64,000 bases of DNA from Aquamicrobium defluvii. GTDB taxonomy: Bacteria; Pseudomonadota; Alphaproteobacteria; Rhizobiales; Rhizobiaceae. Under the pieces are notes generated by a model. That model saw only the letters and a program-made list of their open reading frames with translations. It had not been told where the DNA came from and did not search any database. Below, piece after piece: positions 38,957 through 48,518 of this stretch (position 1 is the first letter of the stretch; the number at the start of each line of letters is the position of its first letter). The stretch is taken from assembly GCF_004363725.1 (NCBI RefSeq), contig NZ_SNZF01000001.1, positions 210,234 through 274,233 on the forward strand, given 5' to 3'. The position numbers and the translations under genes are program-made.

Positions 38957-39523
38957 TCAAAACAGCCGTTCACGCACATAGATCGTATCGCCGGGCAGGA
39001 TGGGGTCCGAGGTCAGCACCCGTCCGGTCATTACCTTGCCATTGATGTCGCGGGTGATGTCGACGTTTTCCTGATTTGCCCGTGCCGAGAAGCCGCCGGC
39101 CATCGCTATGGCCTTCTGCACTGTCAGACCGGGCACGTAGGAGTACTGCCCGGCGGAGCCGACTTCGCCCATCACGAAAACAGGGCGGTAGCGGTCGATC
39201 TCGACCGAGACGTCGGGATCGCGCAGATAGCCCTGACGCAGTTTGGCGGCGATCTGTTTCTCAAGCTGCTGTGCCGTGTGCCCCCTGGCGGGAATGACGC
39301 CGATCAGCGGAAAGGAGATGTAGCCCGACTGGTCGACACTGTAAGTGTTGGTCAGTCCTTCCTGCTCGAACACGGTGATACGCACCCGGTCACCGGCGCC
39401 GAGCTGGTAGGGCTTGTCCAGAACTTCATGAAAGGCGGCCGGTGTGGGCCGATAGCTGGCGCAACCCGACAGGATCGCGGAAACGGCGATCACGGCGCTC
39501 AACAGGACGGCGGGGCTCTTCAT
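38957..39523 (-). CDS. Polysaccharide export lipoprotein (Wza-like)
   Basis: A 188-residue outer-membrane lipoprotein with lipobox LSGC (C21). It contains the polysaccharide export domain (PYQLGAGDRVRITVFEQEGL, about 38-57, with DQSGYISFPLIG) and a single SLBB-type domain (VFVMGEVGSAGQYSYVPGLT). This is the short form typical of rhizobial exporters. It probably forms the periplasmic ring of the exopolysaccharide exporter. It is divergent from the P-loop-less CpsD-like gene. Confidence 0.92.
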   Translation of the reverse strand: MKSPAVLLSAVIAVSAILSGCASYRPTPAAFHEVLDKPYQLGAGDRVRITVFEQEGLTNTYSVDQSGYISFPLIGVIPARGHTAQQLEKQIAAKLRQGYLRDPDVSVEIDRYRPVFVMGEVGSAGQYSYVPGLTVQKAIAMAGGFSARANQENVDITRDINGKVMTGRVLTSDPILPGDTIYVRERLF

Positions 39524-39646
39524 GGACGACTCGACATTTTGACCATCTTGGCCGTGCGATCTTTCTGACCTGTTCCGTTATCATCCTATTAGGGTTAATG
39601 GCCGGTAAAGCCGTGCCTTCGCTTGTCGGTGAGGAGGAGATGCGGC

Positions 39647-40288
39647 TTGATAAGGCAGCAGGACACGGGATTTCAGACCGGCTTCGACATCACCGGAACA
39701 GGGCGCGTGGCAGGATTGCGAATGAAGCCGGTCAGTATCGGGTCGGCGGTATACCGCATCGTCGAGACCGGAACCGCCTGTGCCGCATTCGTCTCCCCGG
39801 AAGGCGTCGGCGCGGCGACCGCTTCCTTGCCGGTTGCCCGCGAACTGTCGCAACTGGGACTTCGGGTGGTGCTCGTCGATCTGACCGTCGCAGGCGTGGT
39901 TTCCCTGCCTATGCTCGGCACGGTTTCTCTGCCGGGCATTACCGATCTGCTTGCTGGAACCGGCCGGACCGGCCATGCCATTCATGCGGATCGATGTGGC
40001 GATTGTGGCATCGTTCCCGTGGGCACTGCCGATCCGGCATCGGCAATGCGATTCGCCGCGCGTCTGCCTGCAATCTTGCAGGCGCTTGTCTCGACTTTTG
40101 ATGTGGTCGTGGTGGAGTGCGGCCCCGCCAGCCCGGGGAGCCTCCGCTGGCTCGGTTCCGGCGACATCGATGTGTTCATCAGCGTCGCTGGCGATCGGAA
40201 CCCGGCGGATGAAAAGACAAGATCCGGGATTCGTGACAGATTTCCCGACGCCGTTGCGGTTATGAACCCTCACAGGAAGAAAGATTAG
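39647..40288 (+). CDS. CpsD/BY-kinase-like protein lacking a P-loop
   Basis: A 213-residue protein laid out like the cytoplasmic domain of CpsD/Wzc tyrosine kinases: a strand and loop at 47-60, GLRVVLVDLTVAG at 71-83, GITDLLAGTGR at 97-107, GIVPVGTADP at 121-130 and FDVVVVECGP at 151-160. The catalytic residues are gone. The P-loop reads SPEGVGAATAS without the GKS/T lysine, the second acidic residue of Walker A' is missing, and Walker B has glutamate for aspartate. There is no tyrosine-rich tail. TTG 39647 follows GAGGAG by about 7 bases. It may be a non-enzymatic partner of a Wzz/Wzc protein encoded elsewhere; alternatively it is a decaying remnant. Confidence 0.75.
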   Translation: MIRQQDTGFQTGFDITGTGRVAGLRMKPVSIGSAVYRIVETGTACAAFVSPEGVGAATASLPVARELSQLGLRVVLVDLTVAGVVSLPMLGTVSLPGITDLLAGTGRTGHAIHADRCGDCGIVPVGTADPASAMRFAARLPAILQALVSTFDVVVVECGPASPGSLRWLGSGDIDVFISVAGDRNPADEKTRSGIRDRFPDAVAVMNPHRKKD

Positions 40289-40290
40289 CT

Positions 40291-40968
40291 TCAGTTTCCG
40301 AAGCTGACAGCCAGATTGACGGCCGCCGCCACGATGGCCGTGTTGAAGAAGAACGACACGATGGAGTGGGCAAGCACGATGCGGCGCATATGTGCCGTCG
40401 TGACGGACGTGTCGGACGTTTGCGCCGTCATCCCGATGACGGTAGAAAAGTAAAGAAAATCCCAGCCTTGCGGGCGTTTGGTTCCCGGAAACTCGAAGCC
40501 GCCGGCGGGCTTTCCCCTCTTGTCCCTGCCGCTTTGGCCGTCACCGTCCATCCAGTAGACATGAGCATAGTGAAGCGCTGTCATGGCGTGGATCGTGAAC
40601 CAGCCGAGCGGAATTGAAGCCAGCACGAAGACAAGCCCGGCAGGCCCGGCTCCCGGGCTGTTTATAATCTGGAACAGGGCGCCAACCGCCACACCGACCA
40701 CCATGAATGTGATGATGAAGATGACTGCCAGAGGCTGATCGGTGGCGCGTGCGTTGCGGCTGAGATAGTCGGCACTGAGCAACGGCATTTCCGCAAGCAC
40801 CAGCGCACTGTAGACCGCGAAAAAGGCGTTGGCGCCGATCGAATAGGCGAGTTCGGCCTGCAGGAAAAGGGCCGTTACGAGGGCAGCGAGACCGATCAGC
40901 GCCGACAGACCGAAAAGTGCATGCCGGTGGATGGGCAGCCAGCCTGACCGTGGCTGCCCCGCGTTCAT
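40291..40968 (-). CDS. DUF1345 family membrane protein
   Basis: A 225-residue protein with about five hydrophobic segments, matching DUF1345: LHYAHVYW mid-protein and DFLYFSTVIGMTAQTSDTSV near the C-terminus, a loop reminiscent of ion-channel pores. Function is unknown. Its ATG overlaps the stop of the YaiI-like gene (ATGA), suggesting coupling. It ends 2 bases after the convergent CpsD-like gene. Confidence 0.85.
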   Translation of the reverse strand: MNAGQPRSGWLPIHRHALFGLSALIGLAALVTALFLQAELAYSIGANAFFAVYSALVLAEMPLLSADYLSRNARATDQPLAVIFIITFMVVGVAVGALFQIINSPGAGPAGLVFVLASIPLGWFTIHAMTALHYAHVYWMDGDGQSGRDKRGKPAGGFEFPGTKRPQGWDFLYFSTVIGMTAQTSDTSVTTAHMRRIVLAHSIVSFFFNTAIVAAAVNLAVSFGN

Positions 40969-41429
40969 GCGGATGCGCCCGACTTCAGGGCCACGCGCAG
41001 GATGCGGTCGAGCTCGCCAAGAAAGCGCGACCGGTCACGCGGCGCGAAGGAAGCGTTGTAGCCCCTGCTTTCGCCCGTTTCGCGCAAATGCTGTTTCAGA
41101 TCGCGCATGGCGACTGCCATGCCGATCGTTTCGGGCGTGAAGGCACGTCCCGTCGGGCCGAGCACATGAGCGCCAAGCGCCACGGTGCGGGCGGCCAAGG
41201 GGATGTCGGCGGTGATGACGACATCGTTCGCCTGCGCATGCTCCACGATCCAGTCGTCGGCCGCGTCCGCGCCCGAGGGCACCACGACGTTGCGGATTTT
41301 CGGGTCGCGCGAAGGGCGCAACCCGCCATTGGCCACGAAGACCGTTTCAAGGTCGAAGCGTTCGGCAACCCGGAGGACTTCGGCCTTGACCGGGCACGCG
41401 TCGGCATCGACATAGATCACCGGCGCCAT
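40965..41429 (-). CDS. YaiI/YqxD family (DUF188) protein
   Basis: A 154-residue PIN-like protein with the family start IYVDADACPVKAEVLRVAER, then FVANGGLRPSRDP and DDWIVEHAQANDVVITADIP, which hold the conserved acidic residues. A nuclease role is presumed from the fold but unproven. The start at 41429 is fixed by the family N-terminus. It follows the formaldehyde dehydrogenase gene by 8 bases. Confidence 0.9.
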   Translation of the reverse strand: MAPVIYVDADACPVKAEVLRVAERFDLETVFVANGGLRPSRDPKIRNVVVPSGADAADDWIVEHAQANDVVITADIPLAARTVALGAHVLGPTGRAFTPETIGMAVAMRDLKQHLRETGESRGYNASFAPRDRSRFLGELDRILRVALKSGASA

Positions 41430-41437
41430 GCCCGTCC

Positions 41438-42562
41438 TCAGTAAATCACCACGCCGCGAACGGACTTGCCCGTGTTCATCAGTTCGAAGCCCTTGTTGAT
41501 GTCTTCGAGCGGCATGGTGTGAGTGATCATGGGGTCGATCTGGATCTTGCCTTCCATGTACCAGTCGACGATCTTCGGCACGTCGGTGCGGCCGCGTGCG
41601 CCGCCAAAGGCCGTTCCCTTCCAGGTGCGTCCGGTTACGAGCTGGAAGGGGCGCGTCGAGATTTCCTGACCCGCGCCCGCAACGCCGATGACGATCGATT
41701 CGCCCCAGCCGCGATGAGCGCATTCAAGTGCCTGGCGCATGACCTTGACGTTGCCGGTGCAGTCGAAGGTGTAGTCGGCGCCGCCGATCTGATCGGCCCC
41801 GCGCTTGGTCATGTTGACGATCTCGGCCACGACGTCACCAACCTCGGTCGGGTTGATGAAATGCGTCATGCCGAACTTCTCGCCCCACGCCTTCTTGTCG
41901 TTGTTGATGTCGACGCCGATGATCATGTCGGCGCCGGCGAGCCTGAGTCCCTGAATGACGTTGAGGCCGATACCGCCCAGGCCGAACACGGCGGCCGTTG
42001 CGCCGATTTCGACCTTGGCCGTGTTGATCACCGCACCGATGCCGGTGGTGACGCCGCAGCCGATATAGCAGATCTTGTCGAAGGGCGCGTCCGGATTGAC
42101 CTTGGCCAGCGCGATCTCGGGCAGGACCGTGTGATTGGCGAAGGTGGAGCAGCCCATATAGTGAAAAATCTTCTCCCCGCCCACCGAGAACCGGCTGGTG
42201 CCGTCCGGCATCAGGCCCTGGCCCTGCGTGGAGCGGATGGCGGTGCACAGATTGGTCTTGCGGCTGAGGCAGGACGGACAGGAACGGCATTCGGGCGTGT
42301 AGAGCGGGATGACATGGTCGCCCTTCTTCAAGCTGGTCACGCCCTTGCCGACATCGACCACGACGCCCGCGCCTTCATGGCCGAGAATGGCCGGGAAGAT
42401 GCCCTCCGGATCGGCACCCGACAGGGTGAACTCGTCGGTATGGCAGATTCCGGTTGCCTTGATTTCGACCAGCACCTCGCCTTCGCGCGGCCCTTCGAGG
42501 TCCACTTCCATGATCTCAAGGGGCTTGCCGGCTCCAACGGCAACGGCGGCGCGGGTTTTCAT
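41438..42562 (-). CDS. S-(hydroxymethyl)glutathione dehydrogenase
   Basis: A 374-residue class III alcohol dehydrogenase (frmA/adhC/flhA type) that oxidises the glutathione adduct of formaldehyde and also reduces S-nitrosoglutathione. The catalytic zinc motif is [12 protein letters not shown] with GHEGAG, the structural zinc motif [15 protein letters not shown], and the NAD loop [17 protein letters not shown] lies 8 bases before ATG 42562. No S-formylglutathione hydrolase gene is adjacent. Confidence 0.94.
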   Translation of the reverse strand: MKTRAAVAVGAGKPLEIMEVDLEGPREGEVLVEIKATGICHTDEFTLSGADPEGIFPAILGHEGAGVVVDVGKGVTSLKKGDHVIPLYTPECRSCPSCLSRKTNLCTAIRSTQGQGLMPDGTSRFSVGGEKIFHYMGCSTFANHTVLPEIALAKVNPDAPFDKICYIGCGVTTGIGAVINTAKVEIGATAAVFGLGGIGLNVIQGLRLAGADMIIGVDINNDKKAWGEKFGMTHFINPTEVGDVVAEIVNMTKRGADQIGGADYTFDCTGNVKVMRQALECAHRGWGESIVIGVAGAGQEISTRPFQLVTGRTWKGTAFGGARGRTDVPKIVDWYMEGKIQIDPMITHTMPLEDINKGFELMNTGKSVRGVVIY

Positions 42563-42753
42563 GAAGTTTCCTCCCTGCAATGCGAATATGATGGTCGCCA
42601 AACTAGCAGCACGAGACGGGTGTGCAAGCTGCCGCGTGACTGTGGGGCATTCCGCCGCTTGCCCGATACAGGTTGTGAACAGGGGTGGGCTGGACTCGCG
42701 CCCTCCCGATCCCGACTATAAAGCTCTGTGAACGAATCCCCGGTTTGCGACAT

Positions 42754-45700
42754 ATGAGCGACGATCAACCCGTGAGCGAAAAGATGATGGCCCTGCCGGC
42801 TGCGGTTTCCGGGCGCATGTTCATCCATCTGCGCGTCCATTCGGCCTATTCGCTGCTGGAAGGTGCGTTGCAGCTCGGTGCCATCGTCGGCCACGCTCTG
42901 AAGGACAATTGCCCGGCGGTGGCCGTTACCGACACCAACAATCTGTTCGGTGCGCTGGAATTTGCCCAGAAAGCCACCAAGGACGGCGTTCAGCCGATCA
43001 TGGGCTGCCAGATCGATTTGTCGTTTGCAGGCGAGACATCGGAGGGGCCGCGCGATCGGCGCAAGGCCGGGCCGGACATGGCGCCTGTGGTGCTGATCGC
43101 CGCCAATGAGGAAGGCTATGCCAATCTGGTGCGGCTGGTGAGCCATGCCTATCTCGATACGCCTGCCGGCGAGCCCGTGCATGTCACCAGCGACATGCTG
43201 GCCCAATATCGCGAAGGCGTGATCTGCCTCACCGGCGGGCCGCGCGGGCCGATCGGCGGTGCGCTCAAGGCAGACCGGTACGAACTTGCCGAATCGCGGC
43301 TCCTGTTCCTGAAGGACATGTTCGGTGACCGGCTCTATGTCGAGCTTGAGCGTGTGGGCGGATACGACCGTGGCGTCGAGCAGCGCACCATCGATCTTGC
43401 CTATCGCTACGGGTTGCCGCTGGTGGCCACCAACGAAGCCTTCTTTCTCAAGCGCGACGATTACGAGGCGCATGATGCGCTGATTGCAATCGCCGAAGGA
43501 TCGGTGATCGCGGTCGACGACCGCCGCCGTCTTTCGCCCGACAATTACCTGAAATCGCAGGCGGAGATGGCGAAACTGTTCGCCGACCTGCCGGAGGCGC
43601 TCGACAACACGGTCGAGATCGCCATGCGCTGCTCCTACTATCCGAAGAATCGCAAGCCGATCCTGCCGCGCTTTGCCGGGGCCGATGTCGAGGACCCGGA
43701 AGCTGCCGAAAGGGCGGAGGCGGAGGAACTCAAGCGGCAGGCGCGCGAGGGGCTTGCGCGCCGGCTGGAGGCGCACGGGCCGACAAAGGGACACACGGTT
43801 GAGGATTACCGTGAGCGGCTCGAGTTCGAACTCGGTGTCATCGAGCGGATGAAGTTTCCCGGCTACTTCCTCATCGTTGCCGACTTCATCAAATGGGCCA
43901 AGAAGCACGATATTCCGGTGGGGCCGGGCCGCGGCTCGGGCGCCGGCTCGCTGGTCGCCTATGCGCTGACCATCACCGACATCGATCCGCTGCGCTTCTC
44001 GCTGCTGTTCGAGCGCTTCCTCAACCCCGACCGCGTTTCGATGCCGGACTTCGATATCGATTTCTGTCAGGACCGGCGCGAGGAAGTGATCCGCTACGTG
44101 CAGGGCAAATACGGCCGCGAGCAGGTGGGGCAGATCATCACCTTCGGAACGCTCCAGGCGCGTGCGGTGCTGCGCGACGTCGGTCGTGTCCTGCAAATGC
44201 CCTACGGTCTGGTCGACCGGCTGTGCAAGATGGTGCCTGCCAATCCGGCCAACCCGGTCAAGCTCAAGGACGCCATCGAGGCCGAGCCGCGCTTTGCGGA
44301 GGAGGTGGAGAAGGAGCCGATCGTCCAGACACTGCTCGACATGGCGCAGAAGCTGGAAGGGCTCTACCGCCACGCTTCCACCCACGCCGCCGGCATCGTC
44401 ATCGGCGACCGTCCCTTGTGGGAACTGGTGCCGATGTACCGCGATCCGCGCTCGGACATGCCGGTCACCCAATTCAACATGAAGAAGGTTGAAGACGCCG
44501 GTCTGGTGAAGTTCGACTTCCTCGGCCTCAAGACGCTGACCGTGCTGGAAACGGCGGTGAGGCTGATCCGCCGGCGCGGCGTCGAGATCGACCTGTCCAA
44601 GCTGCCGCTGGACGACCAGCCGACCTATGCGATGCTTTCGCGCGGCGAGACGGTCGGCGTGTTCCAGGTGGAATCGGCGGGCATGCGCAAGGCGCTCATC
44701 GGCATGCGCCCGGACTGCATCGAGGACATCATCGCGCTGGTGGCGCTCTATCGTCCCGGCCCGATGGAGAACATCCCCACCTACAACGCGCGCAAGCATG
44801 GCGAGGAGGAAACGGCCTCCATCCACCCCAGGATCGACCATCTGGTGAAGGAGACGCAAGGCGTCATCGTCTACCAGGAGCAGGTCATGCAGATCGCTCA
44901 GGAGCTTGCCGGCTATTCGCTCGGCGAAGCGGATCTGCTGCGCCGGGCCATGGGCAAGAAGATCCGCGCCGAGATGGACAAGCAGCGCGAGCGCTTCGTC
45001 TCCGGCGCGGTCGAGCGCGGGGTGAGCAAGCAGCAGTCCAACTTCATCTTCGACCTGCTGGCCAAGTTCGCCGACTACGGCTTCAACAAGTCGCATGCCG
45101 CCGCCTATGCGGTGGTGTCGTACCAGACCGCGTACCTCAAGGCTCATTATCCGGTCGAGTTCCTGGCGGCGTCGATGACGCTCGACATGAACAACACCGA
45201 CAAGCTGGCCGATTTCCGGCAGGATGCCATGCGGCTCGGCATCGATGTGGTGCCGCCTTCGGTGCTGACCAGCTATCGCGACTTCGAGGTTGGCGAAAAC
45301 AAGATCTTCTATTCGCTTGCGGCGTTGAAAGGCGTGGGCGAAGCCGCCGTCGATCACATCGTGGAACAGCGCAAGGAAGGCCAGTTCCGCAGCCTTGCGG
45401 ATTTCTGCGAACGTATCGACCCAAAGATCGTCGGCAAGCGCGTGTTCGAAAGCCTGATCATGGCCGGGGCCTTCGACTGCTTCGGCCACGAGCGCGCGGC
45501 GATGATGGCCGGCGTGGAACGCATGATGGGGCTGGCGGCCCTTGCCCAGCAGAACGCCACATCGGGACAGGGCGATATTTTCGGCATTTCGCTGGGCGCG
45601 CAGTCGAACGCGCTCAATCTGCCTGCCGTCGAACCGTGGCTGCCGGCGGAGCGCCTGCACCGTGAGTTTCAGGTGGTGGGCTTCTATCTGTCGGCGCATC

Positions 45701-46263
45701 CGCTCGATGAGTACAAGCAGGTTCTGGAAAAGATGCGGGTGCAGAACTGGGCGGAGTTCTCGGCCGCTGTGAAGCGCGGTGCATCCGCCGGGCGGCTGGC
45801 GGGCACGGTGACTTCCAAGCAGGAGCGCAAGACGCGCACCGGCAACAAGATGGGCGTGGTGAACCTGTCCGACACCACGGGCCAGTTCGAGGCTGTGATG
45901 TTCTCCGAGACGCTGGCGCAATATCGCGATCTTCTGGAAGCCGGCAAATCCGTGGTGATCGAGGTGGGCGCGGAAGACCGGCCGGAAGGGGTCAACCTGC
46001 GCATCCAGGCGGTGAAGTCGCTGGACGATGCAGCCAGCCAGGTGCAGAAGATGCTGCGCATCTTCGTGCGCGGGGCTGCGCCCATCGATTCGGTTGCGAC
46101 ACGTCTTTCGCAAAGCGGCGAAGGACAGGTCAGCATTGTCGTCCTGAAGGAAGAAGGGCAGGGGGAAGTCGAGGTGGCGCTGCCGAAACGCTACCGCATC
46201 GACCCCAGCATCGCTTCCGCAATCGGCGCGGTTCAGGGCGTGGTCGAGGTGGAACTGGTATAA
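42754..46263 (+). CDS. dnaE: DNA polymerase III alpha subunit
   Basis: A 1169-residue replicative polymerase. The layout is an N-terminal PHP domain (FIHLRVHSAYSLLEGALQLG, about 22-41), then polymerase motifs GPGRGSGAGSLVAYAL and MPDFDIDFCQDRREEV with the catalytic aspartates. Helix-hairpin-helix and beta-clamp regions follow, and an OB fold near the C-terminus (GTVTSKQERKTRTGNKMGVV). Length and order are those of DnaE1. The start at 42754 is the first ATG giving the family N-terminus. Confidence 0.96.
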   Translation: MSDDQPVSEKMMALPAAVSGRMFIHLRVHSAYSLLEGALQLGAIVGHALKDNCPAVAVTDTNNLFGALEFAQKATKDGVQPIMGCQIDLSFAGETSEGPRDRRKAGPDMAPVVLIAANEEGYANLVRLVSHAYLDTPAGEPVHVTSDMLAQYREGVICLTGGPRGPIGGALKADRYELAESRLLFLKDMFGDRLYVELERVGGYDRGVEQRTIDLAYRYGLPLVATNEAFFLKRDDYEAHDALIAIAEGSVIAVDDRRRLSPDNYLKSQAEMAKLFADLPEALDNTVEIAMRCSYYPKNRKPILPRFAGADVEDPEAAERAEAEELKRQAREGLARRLEAHGPTKGHTVEDYRERLEFELGVIERMKFPGYFLIVADFIKWAKKHDIPVGPGRGSGAGSLVAYALTITDIDPLRFSLLFERFLNPDRVSMPDFDIDFCQDRREEVIRYVQGKYGREQVGQIITFGTLQARAVLRDVGRVLQMPYGLVDRLCKMVPANPANPVKLKDAIEAEPRFAEEVEKEPIVQTLLDMAQKLEGLYRHASTHAAGIVIGDRPLWELVPMYRDPRSDMPVTQFNMKKVEDAGLVKFDFLGLKTLTVLETAVRLIRRRGVEIDLSKLPLDDQPTYAMLSRGETVGVFQVESAGMRKALIGMRPDCIEDIIALVALYRPGPMENIPTYNARKHGEEETASIHPRIDHLVKETQGVIVYQEQVMQIAQELAGYSLGEADLLRRAMGKKIRAEMDKQRERFVSGAVERGVSKQQSNFIFDLLAKFADYGFNKSHAAAYAVVSYQTAYLKAHYPVEFLAASMTLDMNNTDKLADFRQDAMRLGIDVVPPSVLTSYRDFEVGENKIFYSLAALKGVGEAAVDHIVEQRKEGQFRSLADFCERIDPKIVGKRVFESLIMAGAFDCFGHERAAMMAGVERMMGLAALAQQNATSGQGDIFGISLGAQSNALNLPAVEPWLPAERLHREFQVVGFYLSAHPLDEYKQVLEKMRVQNWAEFSAAVKRGASAGRLAGTVTSKQERKTRTGNKMGVVNLSDTTGQFEAVMFSETLAQYRDLLEAGKSVVIEVGAEDRPEGVNLRIQAVKSLDDAASQVQKMLRIFVRGAAPIDSVATRLSQSGEGQVSIVVLKEEGQGEVEVALPKRYRIDPSIASAIGAVQGVVEVELV

Positions 46264-46309
46264 GCCGGCTTCACTGGACGGTTCGCCCGCTCCACGCTAT
46301 CGCTTGGCG

Positions 46310-47107
46310 ATGAGCAAGGATGCCGAAGAAAAGCAGCTTAGCGGGATCGCGGCCCTCAGGGACCGGCTGCGGAAGCTTTATCACGGCAATTCACCCGCAG
46401 CATTCCGCTTCCAGATTGCGACGATCCTGATCGATCTGGCGATCATCGTCTTCTTCATCCTGACGCCGGTGTTGCAGGAAACGCCGACTTTCCTTTGGAT
46501 CGACTATCTGGTCGCTACCCTCGTTGCTGCCGACATGGCGGGCAGGCTGCTCGCTTCCACGGATATGATGCGCCTGATCCGCCAGCCGACCTCATGGATC
46601 GACATGTTCATCCTGCTGACACTGCTGTTTCCGCAGGCGCTCGCCAATCTGGCCTTCCTGCGCATATTGCGGCTGTGGTCGCTGTCGCGCAGCGGCACAT
46701 TGTGGCGGCATTTCGAGATGAAGCGGCTGCGGCCATGGCGCGAGGCCAGCCATGCCGTGGTCAATCTGGTGACGTTCCTGTTCGTTGTCACGGGCTTCGT
46801 CTACACTTTCTTCTTCCGCAACGGTTCGGGCTTCGAGGGCTATGTCGACGCCATGTATGTGACCGTGGCGACGGTCACCACGACCGGCTTCGGCGACATC
46901 GTGCTGCCTGGCGTTGCCGGAAAGCTGACAGCCATCGTCACCATGATCATCGGCATCACGCTGTTCGTGCGGCTGGCAAGGGCGCTGTTCAGGCCCAACA
47001 AGGTCTTTTTCCCATGTCCGCGCTGCGGTTTGCAGCGGCATGAGCCGGATGCCGTTCATTGCAAGGCGTGCGGCCATATCCTCAATATTCCCGACGACAA
47101 CGACTGA
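46310..47107 (+). CDS. K+-channel-like protein with zinc-ribbon tail
   Basis: A 265-residue membrane protein of the voltage-gated ion-channel type. It has four N-terminal helices (about 35-135), the fourth with arginines (FLRILRLWSLSRSG), then S5, a pore loop with filter VTTTGFGD (189-196), and S6. After S6 there is a CPRCG...CKACG zinc ribbon (C236, C239, C251, C254). The ribbon is unusual for this channel class and could sense metal or redox state. ATG 46310 is used; a TTG two codons earlier is possible. Confidence 0.88.
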   Translation: MSKDAEEKQLSGIAALRDRLRKLYHGNSPAAFRFQIATILIDLAIIVFFILTPVLQETPTFLWIDYLVATLVAADMAGRLLASTDMMRLIRQPTSWIDMFILLTLLFPQALANLAFLRILRLWSLSRSGTLWRHFEMKRLRPWREASHAVVNLVTFLFVVTGFVYTFFFRNGSGFEGYVDAMYVTVATVTTTGFGDIVLPGVAGKLTAIVTMIIGITLFVRLARALFRPNKVFFPCPRCGLQRHEPDAVHCKACGHILNIPDDND

Positions 47108-47113
47108 GCGGGT

Positions 47114-48466
47114 CTAGATCCGCTCCCACGGGTGGCGGACATCCGGCTCGTCGTCTTCGCCGGGGCGGGCGGGCTTGCCGCGATGACCCCTGCCGAAGGT
47201 GTAACCGGTTTCGACCGCACCGCGGCCGAACTTGTCGCGCAATGCGTCTATCGCGCCTTCGGCCAGCGCCCGCTTGTGCGATCGGGTGTCGACCAGATCG
47301 GGCGGATCGGCCTTTCCCGCGTCGCAGAGGTCCGACACGCCGATGCCGAGCAGGCGGTATTTCGTGCCGTCGATTTCCCTGCGCAGCAATTCGAGCCCGG
47401 TGGAGAAAATGCGGTCGGCGAGCCGGGTCGGGTCTTCGAGCTGGCGGTTGCGCGTGCGTATCCTGAAATCGTTGGATTTGAGCTTCAACACCACCGTGCG
47501 TCCGGCAAGCCCGGCCTTCTTGAGCCGTGCCGATACCTTCTCCGAAAGCGCGCGCAGCACCGGAACCAGATCGTCCATCTTCCCGAAATCCTGATCGAAG
47601 GTCGTTTCGGCGGACACGCTCTTGGTGTCGCGGTCGGCGCTGACGACACGTTCGTCCCGACCGCGCGAGAGATGGTAGAGGCGATTTCCCATACTGCCAT
47701 AGCGCCGCATCAGTTCGGCCTGTTCCATCTTCTGCAACTGGCCGATGGTGCGGATGCCGTCGCGTTCCAGCGTGGCGGCGAAGGCCTTGCCGACACCCCA
47801 GATCAGCGTGACGGGCTGCATGGCGAGGAAGTCGTGCGCCTCGGCTTCCCCGATGACGGAAAAGCCACGGGGCTTGCGGAAATCGGAGGCCACCTTGGCC
47901 AGGAACTTGCAGTAGGAGAGGCCGACCGAAGCGGTAATGCCGATCTCCCTTTCCAGCCGCTTCTCAAAGCGTGCGAGAACGATTGCAGGCGGCATGCCGT
48001 GCAGCCGCTCTGTCCCTGCCAGATCGAGGAATGCCTCGTCGATGGAGATCGGCTCCACCAGCGGCGTCAGATCCTGCATCATGGCCCGGACCTCACGACC
48101 GACCCGCGCATATTTCTCCATGTCCGGCTTGATGACGACCGCCTCGGGGCAGGCTTCCAGCGCCTTGAACATCGGCATGGCCGAGCGCACGCCGTTGATG
48201 CGGGCGATGTAGCAGGCTGTCGAGACGACGCCGCGCTTGCCGCCACCGACGATGACGGGCCTGTCCTTCAGTGCGGGATTGTCGCGCTTTTCCACTGCGG
48301 CATAGAAGGCGTCACAGTCGATGTGGGCCAGATGCAGCCTGTACAATTCGGGATGGCGCACCAGCCTGGGGCTGCCGCAGCGCGCGCAGCGCGGCGCCGC
48401 ATTGGGCTGCGGCGTCAGGCAGTCGCGGCAGAAGCCGTGTTCGGGATCATTGACGGCTGTGTGCAT
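47114..48466 (-). CDS. dinB: DNA polymerase IV with N-terminal zinc ribbon
   Basis: A 450-residue Y-family translesion polymerase. The catalytic segments are [17 protein letters not shown] (about 48-64) and [14 protein letters not shown], with the little-finger domain in the last 150 residues. Before the palm, C13, C16, C27 and C30 form a short zinc ribbon absent from E. coli DinB but common in rhizobial homologues. The C-terminus is basic and proline-rich; no clear beta-clamp motif was identified. Confidence 0.93.
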   Translation of the reverse strand: MHTAVNDPEHGFCRDCLTPQPNAAPRCARCGSPRLVRHPELYRLHLAHIDCDAFYAAVEKRDNPALKDRPVIVGGGKRGVVSTACYIARINGVRSAMPMFKALEACPEAVVIKPDMEKYARVGREVRAMMQDLTPLVEPISIDEAFLDLAGTERLHGMPPAIVLARFEKRLEREIGITASVGLSYCKFLAKVASDFRKPRGFSVIGEAEAHDFLAMQPVTLIWGVGKAFAATLERDGIRTIGQLQKMEQAELMRRYGSMGNRLYHLSRGRDERVVSADRDTKSVSAETTFDQDFGKMDDLVPVLRALSEKVSARLKKAGLAGRTVVLKLKSNDFRIRTRNRQLEDPTRLADRIFSTGLELLRREIDGTKYRLLGIGVSDLCDAGKADPPDLVDTRSHKRALAEGAIDALRDKFGRGAVETGYTFGRGHRGKPARPGEDDEPDVRHPWERI

Positions 48467-48518
48467 CGGTCGAACATATAAGGAACCTCCACCATCCTAC
48501 GCCACCGCGAAGCTGGCT

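Noticed and set aside
42559..46113. Open frame of 1184 codons antisense to dnaE
   Set aside because: Mirror frame of a high-GC gene; composition rich in His/Arg/Asp as expected for a shadow.
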